A DNA stretch of 64,000 nt from Kappaphycus alvarezii (taxonomy: Eukaryota > Rhodophyta > Florideophyceae > Gigartinales > Solieriaceae): positions 186,001 through 250,000 of the forward strand of contig NADL03000064.1 in NCBI GenBank assembly GCA_002205965.3, given 5' to 3'. The translations under genes were made by a program, and so were the position numbers. Positions 22,960 through 35,405 of the stretch are shown piece after piece (within the stretch, counting starts at the first letter, position 1; each line of letters begins with the position of its first letter). Under the pieces are notes generated by a model. It had not been told where the DNA came from. It ran no database searches and saw only the letters and a list, made by a program, of their open reading frames with translations.

Positions 22960-24400
22960 CCTTCAGAATTTTATCAAGAAGCTATCGTATAGACGACGGA
23001 CCGTATTTATCTGATGTTTGTCCGATTTGTTGTTGTTTGTTCTTCTGTCACTTCTTTATCATCTAAATACAATTTAAATTCATCATGTTTTCCAAATTCT
23101 AGAAAACTTCTGCTGCAATCAGAAGGCTATTTGAAAGCAAAACAAAAAGTTTTCGATTAACGAAAACGGTCAAGGACTGAAATTACCGGACTCAAACGCT
23201 TGTTGGCAGAAGACGAAACGTCGCCATCGCAATTTAGTGAGAAAAGGCTCTCATCTGCCAGCTTATTTAGATATTCTGTTGTTATATAGTTGGATTGCAT
23301 CTTTTAACGTTTCTTTTCCTTGTTTTTGGATTTTTTCGTCATCTATTTCTTGGCAAATGATAACCTGCGTGAAGAAGTTCGTCTATCCGTATGCGAACAG
23401 CCTTCCCTGTCAATTCACGACGTGATTACCTCTCTCACATTGAATTCTCCGCGGTTTATTTGGTCTTCGCCGTCGCAGTGGTCCAGGAAGGGATTTCTCA
23501 GATGGGTCCGAAGCCGTATGAGCTCCCGCTCGTATTGAAACGATTGGAACAGTGCGAAAGGCTTTATCTGCCCTGAATCGACATACGCTCAGAGTGGGGA
23601 CGGCACCGCGTGCAGGAGAAGCTAAGATGGATGAATGTGGCGATTGACAGAGCTAGGGTCGAAGTGACGCGTTGGAAGTATTCGCAGCTGAGGATATGGA
23701 GCTAGAACGTGAGGATAGACGGAGGTCAGTGAGTTCCAGTGCCACCCCCAAGTCAATTCTATGTGATGCGCCGGGCTTCCATCTGGGGTCGGGATGGTGT
23801 TGGCGGCTCCTGAAGGGTCTCCAAAATCTGCCCTTTTTAACTGCTTATATGACGCTTTTTTTCTCAGTTTTGGCTACGTTGTCAGCAACTGTACTCTAGA
23901 GTTACTTTTTATTATTTTGTACAGTATTTTGGTTATTTATTAATTATTGTCGGCCTGTGGCTTTGGAACGGTCAATGACACCCGCGATTGCCATATAAAC
24001 AGTGCTGGCCGTTGGTGGCGGGGGGAACGGGGAGGATTGAGACGATACGACTAACTCCCCCTCCTAGCTGGAGTCGCCAATTTTTCAAATTCTACAATTC
24101 CAACCCTATTAACGATGAGGGTCAAGAGGTCCCCCTCTACTCATTAACTTTAGCTAAACCTACCTACGGTACCATTGGTCCTTGACCATAAAAATCCAAC
24201 TTGTTCCCCCGTTTTAAACACGGCTCGCCTGACTCGATGTCACATGCTTTCAATACGTGCAGTACCGTTTCCTTCACTGTACTACAGCATGTATCACTGC
24301 ACTGCCCTTCCCTTCATTACAATTTGTACAGCAAAAACGGGTACCTCCACAGGTTGTTACAGTACCAAGGATCAAAATCTTTAAGGAGTTCAGTATAATC
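22960..24400. other. unassigned GC-moderate stretch
   Basis: Short plus-strand frames at 23237-23425, 23320-23538, 23391-23576 and 23672-23899 overlap and none is recognisable. NDNLREEVRLSVCEQPSLSIHDVI could be decayed gag-like sequence but has no diagnostic motif. A G-rich tract at 24015-24035 faces a C-rich tract at 24055-24063. Confidence 0.4.
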
Positions 24401-25789
24401 TCACATCACATGTGACTGAGAAACATTAGGTAAAATTTTATTTCTAACTAGATATTTTATCATATGATTCTCAAGATTTTAATTTTGCTCAGCTGCCCTT
24501 TGGCCTCCTTGTACCGAACTGTACTTACGGTAACGTCTACTTTTCAATCATTAGACTACCCCAGGTTTTTCCCCTTATGGTATTCCAGTGGTTCAAACCG
24601 TTGTGAGGTGTTTTCAAACATATCCAATATAAGTAATGAGTAAATATCATTTCTCTCTTTTCTCTTTTAAAAAACTGCAATGGAACGGGTTTGGAAAGCT
24701 TAAAGCACTATTCTGCAGCGACTCTCGACGTTGGCAGAGAACTTCAACGGGGGCTTGCCTGCTGGGTGGCCCCCATCGACCCCACAACAATGGATATTAC
24801 GTTGCTTTGAAAGCCACTCAACGGATTTTAGCCAACATCTCCATTACAGTGCATCAACCTCACCGACTTTCCCCCTCTTCCCCCTTTTTGAACTCAATTC
24901 AGTGCATCGAGTGTTCTTGTATTTGGAAGAGTGCAGAGTTGATCTGTAAGCCATGCATCCGATCTTTGCATGTAGCGTTGATACCGTTAGCTCCCACACC
25001 GCGTTTGTTCAGTACTAACTGGTCCGACTATTCAGCAACAAGCGGTCGGGCAGGCACGTCAGATAGTTCCGCCTGACTCAGTATCTATGCAGTCCCCAAT
25101 ACACAAACCTTTCCGCCCCCGCATCGGAAAATAGCTGTCCTCTATCTCTAATCAGTACAGCATCTCCAAATCGCCCCCACCAATTACTGAATCATACGTA
25201 CGAGTGGTGGCGAGATATTCATGCTAACGAAGGACCTTTGCCAAGAGCGAACCGGATGCGATCACACTTGATCAGTTTATGGACCTACTCGTTGATATCT
25301 CTAATAATATCTAGCCATAATGCACAGTCACCACTAGCGTGTATATGGAGGGAAACGGTTGGGTTGAATATTTGAAAGATGCGGGCGACTGTGTCCCAGC
25401 ATTTGTACTGTACTGTATTATGCAGGAATTTGGCAATCATTTTTGAATTTAATGCACGCATCCGTAATTCCACGATTTACGCATCTGCCACCATTGCCCT
25501 TACCTGATACGGAGAAATGGCGGCACAGTGTTGAATTTCTGGGATTGGTAGTTCCCGGTGCCGCATTAGTCCCTACCATTTGGATAGCTTTGTAAAACAT
25601 TAAGTAAAGATGATTACACATTTGAATAGCCGCTTGTACAGATTCTCTGTGCTTTCTTGATGGCTAAGTATTCAACCCCCTTGCCAATCTTTGTCCCACT
25701 CTTACCTCCATTAGCAGAACGGTGACAAACTATTAGTTTGATTCTTACGAGGAAAAACTGAAAGCAACTCTGGCCATATTTCGATAATG

Positions 25790-25874
25790 GGGGAATGTTT
25801 GGGTGGTTTACTTAATTTTCCTGATAAGAGGAATATTGTATAGCCTGTGCAGTGTGGCGGCGGTGGAGAAAACA
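25790..25874 (-). mobile_element. 85-bp truncated retroelement 3' end with 12-bp TSD
   Basis: ATTTCGATAATG flanks the insertion at 25778-25789 and 25875-25886. The insert starts GGGGAATGTTTGGGTGG on the plus strand, so on the minus strand it ends in the family's C-rich terminus. Its inner part (CAGTGTGGCGGCGGTGGAG-like) resembles 48870-48895. The orthologous site near 45480 lacks it. Confidence 0.75.
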
Positions 25875-26036
25875 ATTTCGATAATGCGGTAGTGTTCCTT
25901 TTGAAATAGATCCGAGGAAGGTTGAAATACAGTACAGATAGGTTTAGATATTGTACCTTTTGTTCATGATACCCATGAACAAGAGGACATATCACAAGGG
26001 CAAAATGCAGAATTTTTCTTTAATGTCTTTAGCTTT

Positions 26037-26190
26037 AAGGGGGGAAATTGGGGTGCTTTACTGATTCGGGATGCTGGACGGCTATTTTCCGAGGACTAGG
26101 GGGGCCAGGTCTGTGTATTAGAGAGTCTGAAAATAAGGCCGAGTCATGAGGTACGACCTCACAGGGCTGCTGCAATGACTGCCACACCAG
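26037..26190 (-). mobile_element. probable truncated retroelement 3' end
   Basis: The left boundary GGGGGGAAATTGGGGTGC (26040-26057) is the complement of the family 3' terminus. The region to about 26190 is absent from the matching part of the 45.6 kb locus. I see no clear target-site duplication. Confidence 0.45.
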
Positions 26191-26939
26191 GTCAGAATAA
26201 TGAGATGTTTTATTGCACCTAGCAACTAAACAATACTGTACTACCGAGACGATATTTACTCATTGCTTATCTTAGGTGTGTACCAATGTCGCACTCCGAA
26301 AGGCTCGTCCCAGTGCTCTTCTTATTGCCTTTTCCGCTGTAATGCCACGGAGAAACTCAGTAACTTGTGCCACGGTGTCAGCAATTGTACCGTACCTTAG
26401 GAGGCCATTTTCCAATATTCCTTACGCAGATTTCATTATAGTCGGTCGATTTATGACATATTTTGTAATTGCGTATAGTGAATCTACCCATATCGAGTCC
26501 TAAATCGATAGCTCAAAGAATATACAGGCATAAGTGCACTAGTTGTTCACACGGGGATATGTCTTAGTTAAATATCTTTGGACTCAACTGAGCAAGATTA
26601 CGTATACTTGGAGTAACTTTATGACATCAGTATGACGGGTGTCCGCTGAAGGATCCGACTATATTGCTAGCTAAGTGCTAACCTTGCACAAGATTGGAAA
26701 TGATTTGGTTCTTTAATTTTTGAAAAGTGCGGTTCGGCTATCCCCCGGTGTATGCTAGACATGCTAAGAATAATGGGTAATGGGAGTCAGGTGCCTAATT
26801 GGCTGGCTCGAAGCCTGTTAGCAGGCATTATACACTGTGAGACACCAATGTAGTATTAAGCGCCCACATTCCCTCTGCTGAGTAAAAAAAAAAAAAAAAG
26901 AGTAACAACGCTTTAGCAGGGCTCCCAAGCATTACACCA

Positions 26940-27240
26940 CTCGCAGTAAACCAACCAATTCACCCCATTTTCAAGTAAACCCAATTACCCCATTTTCCCC
27001 AGTCACGCGGCGAGACTCGTCCAGAATAACGCCAGTTGTTTGTTGGAAGGAGTTTGGAGCGACACTTAGGCCGCAACTTGAAATTGTGTATACAGTGTAT
27101 TCCAAAGAACCTCCGTTCCGAGGGTATGTACAGTAAGTGGTTACCCTACTTACAGTGGTCCTAGTCTGCGATTGCTCTTAGCAGGAAAATTACGTATACC
27201 AACCCATTCAAGTAAACCCAATTCACCCCATTTTCTCCTT
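26940..27240 (+). repeat. three copies of the C-rich terminal module
   Basis: AGTAAACC...CACCCCATTTTC-type modules occur at about 26946-26971, 26972-26999 and 27209-27235. The last is preceded by TATACCAACCCA, as in the longer tails at 27600 and 50820. They look like ends of successive short insertions. A run of 16 A at 26884-26899 lies just upstream. Confidence 0.5.
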
Positions 27241-27397
27241 TTGCTTTGATTCTTTGATATTTAGAGGTATAATTAAAGCTGGTCTTCCAGGGTAAATATG
27301 TAATGCTTTGTAAAGCACCCATATGCTGCTTGAAGATTTCTTTGAGGCAGACTCGGTCGGCACTGCAGTATTGAGATACTATAATAACTATACAAGT

Positions 27398-27649
27398 AAG
27401 GTTTTTATTTTTAAGGTTAGAGGCATTCTTTTACAGCGGCACTCCGCTTTGACAGTAACCTCCAATGCCGCTTGTTTGCTGGCTGGCCTCCCTTCCACTT
27501 TCTGGTAGATTGGAGTGCCATCCACAGCTTTCGACGCATCGTACGGTTTCGCAATTGGCTTGGCCATGATACGATATCTACGCTCCGGTACAAATTTACT
27601 GGATACCAACCCACATATCTACCATAGTAAATTAACCCCCCATTTACAC
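27398..27649 (+). mobile_element. 252-bp 5'-truncated retroelement copy with 11-bp TSD
   Basis: ACTATACAAGT flanks the insert at 27387-27397 and 27650-27660. The insert encodes the last codons of the retroelement protein (LQRHSALTVTSNAACLLAGLPSTFW, stop at 27506-27508), then a 3' untranslated tail ending ATTAACCCCCCATTTACAC. The homologous locus near 46200 lacks it. A short 3' fragment with a variable-length TSD is the signature of target-primed reverse transcription. Confidence 0.85.
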
Positions 27650-28044
27650 ACTATACAAGTTGACCGGGTATCCGCCGGCTTATTTGCTATCGTAAATAGC
27701 ACCCCCCCTGTTCCCCCGAGTTGGTATTAGTCAATTTAGGACAAACTTGCCCCACTTGTGACGATTCTCAATACTGCTTTGTTTACCACTGCATTCTTTT
27801 CTCTTCCTTTGAAGTGCTCACTGAAAGAAATTAGAGAATTTGGCCTTCGACGCAAATTCTACGATCAACTGCAATTTCATCAGTCAGCATTAGTTTTTCT
27901 GGTGCAGCTCAGCGGGAAGGGGTAAACCAATGTCACTTTTTACAAGGCTCGTTCAGATGAACGAAAAGGGCCGTGTGTAGCAAACCTCTCCTTGTAACTT
28001 GGGTGTAAGTGATGTTGGTGCACTGCAACTGATGAGAGGTCGCT

Positions 28045-28970
28045 TTCGACTTGCCTTGCCCTAATTCCTTTTGTTCAATTCTCAACGTGCAACAATACAC
28101 TTTGAACTCCGGTGATACTCACACGACCCCTCTCCACTTACTGGCATCCGGATGCATTTTCTGTTGTCACAGGCTTGACACAATCTGTTACGAATAGAGC
28201 ATTGGTAAATTCCATAGGTCGGGATCGATTCGTTTGTAACGGCATGCTGCGCTAGTGGTCTCCTCCAACGCCGACTGTTTCTCGCCTAGTCGCTCTACGT
28301 ATAGCACTGCCCTTCAAAGTGCAACTGCATTTGGAGTCATATTTAGTGCGCTTCTGCATTATAGATCGGATATATCTTCCAAGAGTAAAACACCCTAACC
28401 TTTTCCTTCTGCACTTGCGGATCCCTGATTTGGTGCTTGCTACATGTGGCAACATGGTACTTCCAATTACAGTGAACCCTTGCATTTGGCTCTGCACTCA
28501 GAATGGAAGCACCGGAACTAGCTCTTTTCCCCTTCCGAGATGCTGCAGTAAAATGTATGCCTTTTCCTCTAGAATGAGACATGAGAACTAGGGCTACGGC
28601 ATATCAACTGCTTTCCTCCGCAGCATCAGCCGTGCACCAGCCACAAACCGGGGAGCGTTGTTGCTCCCGTACACCTGTGTCGGAAAGCCCTTTTCAGTTG
28701 ATTGTGGTTGTCTTGAGTACGTTAGGATAAACGATAATATAACTTCCGAGAGTGAAACGTCCAGACCTTACCACCAACCAACCGCTGCCACTTTTCCATC
28801 ACCTCCACCAGCCCATCAGAGACCTCCGCGCTGTACCTCGCCTGCTTATACTATCCATGGATTTTTATAGATGGAATGAAGACGTCTGCTATCGTCTACA
28901 ACTTCACTGTGTAGTGAATCCTGGAAATTGGCTTGCGCTTCGCTCTTCTTGCCTATCCTGTAATTAAATA
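28045..28970 (+). pseudogene. decayed paralogue of the M12B-like metalloprotease gene
   Basis: From about 28045 the DNA tracks the start of the gene at 46438: a signal-peptide-like stretch, then ACTCACACGACCCCTCTCCA against the corresponding sequence at 46535. Similarity continues through the prodomain (28319-28500, including ATAGATCGGATATATC against 46755). A CATGAGAACTAGGGCTAC near 28579 may be the ruined HELGH site. 28680-28740 resembles 47985-48045, and a proline-rich stretch (28790-28830) plus the following codons resemble the linker and C-terminal domain. The spacing requires large internal deletions, and no frame stays open. The first part is well supported; the later parts are tentative. 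Confidence 0.5.
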
Positions 28971-28974
28971 GAAC

Positions 28975-31840
28975 CAATACATCATTCCAGCATATATCGA
29001 ATTTTGCCGGGATTACTACCAGCTTTTTGGGAATGTATCTGTTGACTACTGTACTTATATTTAGCAAAGAAAGGGCTGTTTCAGGGACATTTGGGCATGA
29101 ATCCATTTGAGTAAGCTTTAGAGGCTATAACACGTGTGCGGGGAAATTTAATTTGAGAGGAAATCAACAAATGCGACAGCAGCAGCATACTAAGAGTCTT
29201 TAGGGTTTTGAAGTAGCGGATCTTGAGTAGTATAGTCTGCAGTGAAGGTAATCGTATCCAATGGAAAGTAAAGCCAGTAATAGAAGTCGACGGTGGATTG
29301 CTTCGACTGGAGCAGAAGAGTGGGATCCAAGTAGAAAGAGGTCACTTGTTGAAGGGTTTAGATGAGCAGATGCTTTTCTTCATGTGTTGGAGCGAAAGAA
29401 GGCTCTTGATCGAGAAAGTTTTACTCGTTTAAAGGAAGTTGACAATAAGAATGTTCGATATCCGGAAAAGGAGCTGAAATCAATTGTAGTTTGTGTAATA
29501 GATTGAAATAATGGGTACGAAAGGAATTTTCAGTTATTAATACATGAAGTTTTATTGAGTATCTTTATCGGAACAATATATAAAATAGCGTGCAATGTGT
29601 TGAATTTGCTATGGCGTAAAACACACCTCCAATTTCAGGTAGACAGGTTGAAAGTCTTCTGAATGCTTATTTTTTTCATAACCATTACTTGTCATTAAGG
29701 TGATAAAGGTGCGTCACACCAGAACGAAGTTTATCTTTCTTTACCAATAGTTGTAAAATGTAGGTAAGGTGATCCATTAAAGGTAAGTAGGTATCTAAAA
29801 AGAGTTTACATGCAACTCAGACAAACTAAAAATAAGTTTTTAGTAAACAATTACCCTATTAGTCTTTTTATCCTTGTTCTAAAAGTTTTAAGTTACTGAT
29901 TTACAGAAAAAGATTCAGGATTCAAAAATATACACAGATGTGGTTGTGATCCCTCTGTTTCCGCCGTTAACAACTTTTCAGAGCAATAAAACGATAAATT
30001 TGGAGGTCGCAGAACAATGGGATGTTGAAAGTGTGTGTTACTGTATGTGCATAGCTCTGTGGGATAAAATAATTCAATCTTCATTTATGGAGTCCACTCA
30101 CTTATTAGAACCAACGAAAACCAATCAAGAAAAGGAGTGCGAGACAGTAAAGAGGTGGTGACATTGGGCTCGATGGTCCAGAAGAAGGGAACGTTTGCAG
30201 AAGAAGTGCCAAACAACTGCGATCAATCGAGCTCGCTTTTTGTCTTGTGAATTGAATAATTGGATTTTCAGATTTCACGATCTCATTTTGGAACTAAAAA
30301 ATGAAGCCAAATATTCGAAAGAAACCACTATGTACGCCCCTTAAATAGCAGATGTCGTGTAATCTCTCGTTAGGATACTCAGTGATCTTATTGATTATCC
30401 ATCCCATCAAAATCTGTACGGAACAACCCTGGGTCCCTTTTATCCTCCGCTGTGTATCGAAAGGACAAGTATATGGTTTCTAACGAATTTAGAATCTTTC
30501 ATAAGTCAAATTGTTTTCCTTCACCTCAAAACATACTTCAAACGGTCCACTCTGATCGACTCTGGCAGTTTCATTACATGTGTTACGTTCATCTTTGTTT
30601 TACGTTCATCTTTTCCTCTAGGGTTTAAAATTGTTTTCCTGTAATTTTTAAAAAATTATTGGCATTCTGTTTCACCTACACTATTTTTTCTTATTTCGAA
30701 AAAATATAAGGTAATTTTCACTTTAGAGGACTGTATGTATCGCTAAATGCTTCTCAGTCACGTTCTAACGAGCATTTGTATCAATAGATTCGAAAAATAC
30801 ACTCATTGTCGCTTTATTGACACCCGCAGGGCTCCGTAGAGAAGAATAATTGATCGAAAAGTCTTCATGCTATTAATTTCACCCTTTACTATGTTAATGT
30901 TGTGATTTTTACGAGTTGCCATCTACTTGCCATCTACTTAACATGTATCAAGTGCTGGACCTTTTACGGGCTACTAAACCTTTCGTTCTGCGTTTAGAGC
31001 TCTGCAATAATTAGTTGATTCCGTCTAATTGTGTATTATAGATGAGATACTTGAATGGATCTAGAGGCCCTTTCTGGGAAATTTGTGGTGCAGCTGCTCC
31101 TCATATTGTGCATAACGTGAATTATTATTAATGGTTAATGTAACTGAAGATTATTACAAAGGGGAGAAGAAACTAATATGCAAGGACTTGTCTATATTGT
31201 CTTTCTCAAATGAGCTTAAAAAAGCAGCTTTTATCACTGATTGATAAATCTAATGTCTTTTATTCATACCAGCGACCTAGCTTCAGGCACGCTTTGTCCT
31301 CGTATGAGAAAAGGCCCTAGATGCATACTGTACAGTACAATAACTGAAATATAAAATTACATAAATCTAATGTCAGTGAGTATTTCAAAATTCGAATCAT
31401 TTTCACCTTTATAAAAGTACAGCAATGTAAATTATGACTTTAATCACAGTAAGTACAAAACGCTGAGGGTTAAGACGAAAATGGTAGAAAATTTAAGTCA
31501 ATACACCCTCCAAGATAATAGTCACGAACATGTAATGGTAAAAGTTGACGTAGAATTCGCGTCAAACTATTTTGAAGGTAATAAGAACAACCGGAAATTG
31601 CTTCGTAGATTTTTAGGGTCTTCGCTGATTCCCGAACTGATTATTGGTGAAATATAATGCATTGAGTTCTCCCCTCGGCGTTATCAAAAATCGGAAATGG
31701 ACGGAAGAAAGGGGAAAATGTATCAGAATTTTCCAAGTACTACTTCAAATCTTTCCTTTCTCCATCGGCAAATTTTATGTAAAATTAATGATAGATTACT
31801 TTTGAGACATTTTCAGAAATATATGCATAAATTTAAATCG
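28975..31840. other. gene-free tract
   Basis: No supported gene. Frames at 29223 and 29940 are short and unrecognised. At 31293-31318 TGTCCTCGTATGAGAAAAGG and a following GGCCCTA resemble the dispersed repeat boundary at 850-880. Confidence 0.5.
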
Positions 31841-31841
31841 A

Positions 31842-31893
31842 GGGGGAAATTTTTGGGTTATTTTAATGCATGGAAGATGTGGTCGGTTATATC
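31842..31893 (-). mobile_element. 52-bp solo retroelement 3' end
   Basis: GGGGGAAATTTTTGGGTTAT and the next 27 bases, through GTGGTCGGTTATATC, agree with 41660-41705 almost base for base, then similarity stops abruptly at 31894. It sits alone in AT-rich DNA with no partner end nearby, which argues for a severely 5'-truncated insertion rather than one end of a TIR element. Confidence 0.65.
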
Positions 31894-31899
31894 AATCTG

Positions 31900-34150
31900 A
31901 TTAATCAAGTAAACAATTTATACTTACAATTCGATTCAAAATTCATAGTGGTAGCGCCAATAATTTTGCTAAAGTGATACAATCCCTATAGAAATAAGCA
32001 AAGGAGAAGCTCTCTACTCTCAAAACAAGAACATTCATTCTCGTAGTGATTTAAACAATCTCAACAGATAGTGAAGCGTTTCATTCTGATTAGCTGAAAA
32101 TAGTTGTAAATTTTAACTTTGAACTCTCAATAAAGAATCTAAAAGAAAAACACCCATTCACTTCGAAGAGAAGTTTCTGAATTATTTTTGAAGCTTGCTA
32201 CGAATAGGAAACGTAAAACCCAATTATTTTTCAAAAAATATAGAAACTCTAGAAAATATGTTAATTTTCGGTTCTGAAAGAAAAAGATTTGAAAATTTTA
32301 TGTTAATAGAACTCTTTTCTTAGCAATAATTTGAGACCAATGAAAAAATTGGTAGCCATTATCTCCAATCAAAAGCTTATAAGGCAAGATATTCATGCTT
32401 TTAAGGTAAACAAATGAGTAAATTAATCATTGATACTATGCTTATTTCTGAGAGATATTAATTCAAGCTCAAATTAAAAAATTGTAGACCAAACTTTTAG
32501 CGAATCAGACTAGCACAACATTCTTATTGTTTTTACAATAAAAATGGTAGATACGGTTATAACTTATTCAATGATGGGCCCATGGCACATAATGACGATC
32601 ATTCTCTACAAAAAGCGGCTCTTGAAACTTTCAGATAACAATTGAAGTCCTTTTGAAGTTTCTCAGGTCTCAATTGCTCAACATTTGCTGGAAAATTTTC
32701 GTGCGTTTTTCTTTTCACATATCACTATCTAATCGTTTGGGGCGCTAGATAAATATGTTGTTGGACAGCTATAGAACTATAACGATGAAATGTGAATGAA
32801 TCGTACATGTTCTTCTGTGTAAAAAAGCACAATTACACGAATTTTGCAAGAATTTACTTGGGGGAAAATCTTTCAAAATCTCATCCTCTATACCAAATGC
32901 TACATATATGGTCGAAATAGTGTCATCTTTTTAGTAGTTATTACGAATGTTTTCAGAATTAGTAAATTGGCGGTTAATTTTTTTAAATCTATAAATCTTG
33001 GGAGAATAACTGAGAGACAGATAGATAATGGGACTATGGAATATCTTCGGAACGTTTTTGGGCACTATGTTCTTTGGAGCCTCTCTATAATGAACTTAAA
33101 AATACTTTTGACAAGTGCAGAAAGCAATCACAATTTTTACAATGATTTAGCGGCTCGTTTTTCTCTGACTGCCGTGAAACTTTTCACTACTTTCCAGATT
33201 ATAATATCCATTTATTAAAATAAGATTTTCATAACAATTTATCAGTCAAAATATCAAACTTTTATCCAACATATTGTATCTGTCCTCATTTATGCCTTTG
33301 GAATCATATGAACTTTAATTAATTATGTAAAATTGATCTAGAATTATTTTCATAATTTTTTCGACGAAAATCATTTTCTATTTAAGTATAGCCAACAAAA
33401 ATGTTAGCGAATTTATTTTTATTTTTTAATGCTCATAAGTTGCCTTTAATGTGGTCCTAACGTTTTAGTGCCACTGATAATAAAACTTTCCTTTCATACA
33501 ATAACTTCCACGAAAAATCGATAAAAAGTAAATATTTCCGCTCTCTTCAACAGAAATTACATATAAACTCTAAAATTGCTGTCTTTGATAATTTTCCAGT
33601 CATTCTGCCTCTTTATATCATCTTTCATCAGTCATGGAATTCTGAAGCATTATTTTCAGAGATAAAGTTCTTATGGGAGAAGTAGAGGAGCTTCTTCCCT
33701 CTCTACATCCCTAATGTGCTTTGATAGTGTCGGAAACTAACATGTTCCTGAAATTTGGAGCAAACTTGCGTATTGAGAACCTTCCGTTGGTGCCTTTACA
33801 TGATATAAATGGCAGAAAAGTAGTTGAACAACAAATTACTTTGGATTCTGGTCCATTACGTATTATGAGACGAACACAGCAAATCTGAGACATTCTCAAT
33901 AGCTCCTGGAAGTCCACTTCATTGAGATTTTTTTGGAGACATTCATCATTCATTTTTCCATTCGAATACCAAGTTTTTTCTAAAATTTCATCCTTCAAAG
34001 GGAATTTACTCAAATCATAAAACTTCTAGTACCCTACTACCTAATGTTAGGATCTTTGAATCTCTAGTAATGAGCTTTGAATTTTCTATATGCCTTTTAA
34101 ATGAATGTTAATTCTTAACAGAATATTGCAACTGTCTCTCTTTCCAATTA
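31900..34150. other. AT-rich tract with two unassigned ORFs
   Basis: A plus-strand frame at 32844-33218 (124 codons) and a minus-strand frame at 34013-33711 (100 codons) are longer than expected in such AT-rich DNA, but neither shows a motif I recognise. They may be decayed retroelement sequence. Nothing else is visible. Confidence 0.3.
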
Positions 34151-34156
34151 ATTATA

Positions 34157-34242
34157 CAATGATGCGATATCTGCGCTACGATACAAATTTACTGGGTACC
34201 AACCCACATATCTATCAGAGTATATTAACCCCTTATTTACAC
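34157..34242 (+). mobile_element. 86-bp solo retroelement tail
   Basis: The sequence matches the tails at 27568-27649 and 50788-50869 (GATACGATATCTACGCT..., TACCAACCCACATATCTA, then ATTAACCCC..ATTTACAC). It contains only untranslated tail and lies in AT-rich DNA. ATTAT borders both sides, a possible very short TSD. Confidence 0.75.
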
Positions 34243-35405
34243 ATTATGAAATTCTTCAGATTAATAACCAACTCTTTAAATAATTGCAACATGAATTTTA
34301 CTTTCTCATAAGTAAAAACGCGCTGAAAAGAGTACGTAAATGACATTACGCATAACTGCTTGGGTTCGTGTGTAAATAAGAAAAACAGCACTTCATAATA
34401 TGTGAAAAAGGCCCAAGTTGTGGTGACACAGGAAAATATAAAAAATGGAATAATTGTACCGCCATAAAAAATAATTATTAAATAAAATAATATGGATTTT
34501 TTCAATCTTCAACCACGGTATCACGAGACTTATTAACCTGTCCTTCATGTAAGACATTTTATAAACTTCAAGGAGCTCACATATAATAATAAACGAAACT
34601 ATCTGTTAACCTCTGAGGCTCTCAACTATCGCCAAATTTATTTGAGCCTTTGTTTCAGCCGCTGTCATCTACTATATTCCAGTCGACTATTTTGATTAAT
34701 ATGTCAGTCTCCTACATTCAAACATTATTTTCAAGCGAATAATTTCTGACAGCATAGTTTTTCAAAAGTTTTAGACTGAATAGGTTTGAACTCATTTTAC
34801 TATTTTCTTGGGCCCTACAGATTCAAAAATGAGTGAAAAACTTGCATAATTATAAGAAAATGATTTAGAAGTTTCTTAATACAAATTTTCTCTACAATAA
34901 AAAAATTTTCAAGTCTTGCAGGGTCAAAACATTAAACTAAAGGGCCATCAAAATACCTCTAGATGATTTTCAGTGACCTTTTTATTGAATGGCAGTGATT
35001 TAGATTGAAGAGATCGACAAATAGTTTAAGACTACTTTACTCAACAGCAAAACGCCAAACTATGTTCACAGATACCCTTCAAGCTCCTTTCGAAGATGAG
35101 TAAATGGTTCCCCCTTCCTCTCTAACAATATGGATATATTGTACTGAAGTAGTGAATTTTCTTATTCATCGGAATTTCTTATGTATAAGTTATAAATTCA
35201 TGGAAATTTTGCTAAAGCAGGCGAAATGATCTCATACCATTGGCTTGTCAGAAATCAGTATGATTCCTTTTCGTTTTGTTGGCTGGGTTCAGTTTTAAAT
35301 GATTAGTAATGGTTACCGACAAGGTACTATGTGAATGAAGGTTATTTTAGCAGATTCCTTAGCATAATAGTCGCATTAATCCACTCTGCTAAGAGGAATC
35401 GCCAC

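Larger units (their letters stand above)
19700..22960 (+). mobile_element. decayed Ty3/gypsy LTR retrotransposon
   Basis: Plus-strand fragments run in order: gag zinc knuckle, a gag/protease stretch, reverse transcriptase, thumb/connection, integrase. There are many stops and frameshifts, and two catalytic positions are changed. The gag N-terminal part is missing upstream, where the opposite-strand copia gag begins. The 3' side degrades after about 22.95 kb. No LTR pair was found by eye. Confidence 0.7.
25268..28500 (+). repeat. degraded duplicate of the 45.05-46.9 kb metalloprotease upstream region
   Basis: Blocks in the same order and orientation match the other locus: 25268 with 45050; 25435-25480 with 45121-45166; 25714 with 45383; 25945 with 45545; 26205-26600 with 45650-46040; 26865 with 46075; 27335-27365 with 46170-46200; 27745-27910 with 46210-46335; then the gene itself. 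Additional sequence in the 25-28 kb copy, absent from the other locus, accounts for its greater length; two of these extra blocks have target-site duplications. The match was seen by eye and identity was not calculated. Confidence 0.7.

Noticed and set aside
26884..26899. A run of 16 A as a retrogene poly(A) tail
   Set aside because: No processed gene lies upstream and no flanking duplication of useful length is visible; it may be simple slippage.
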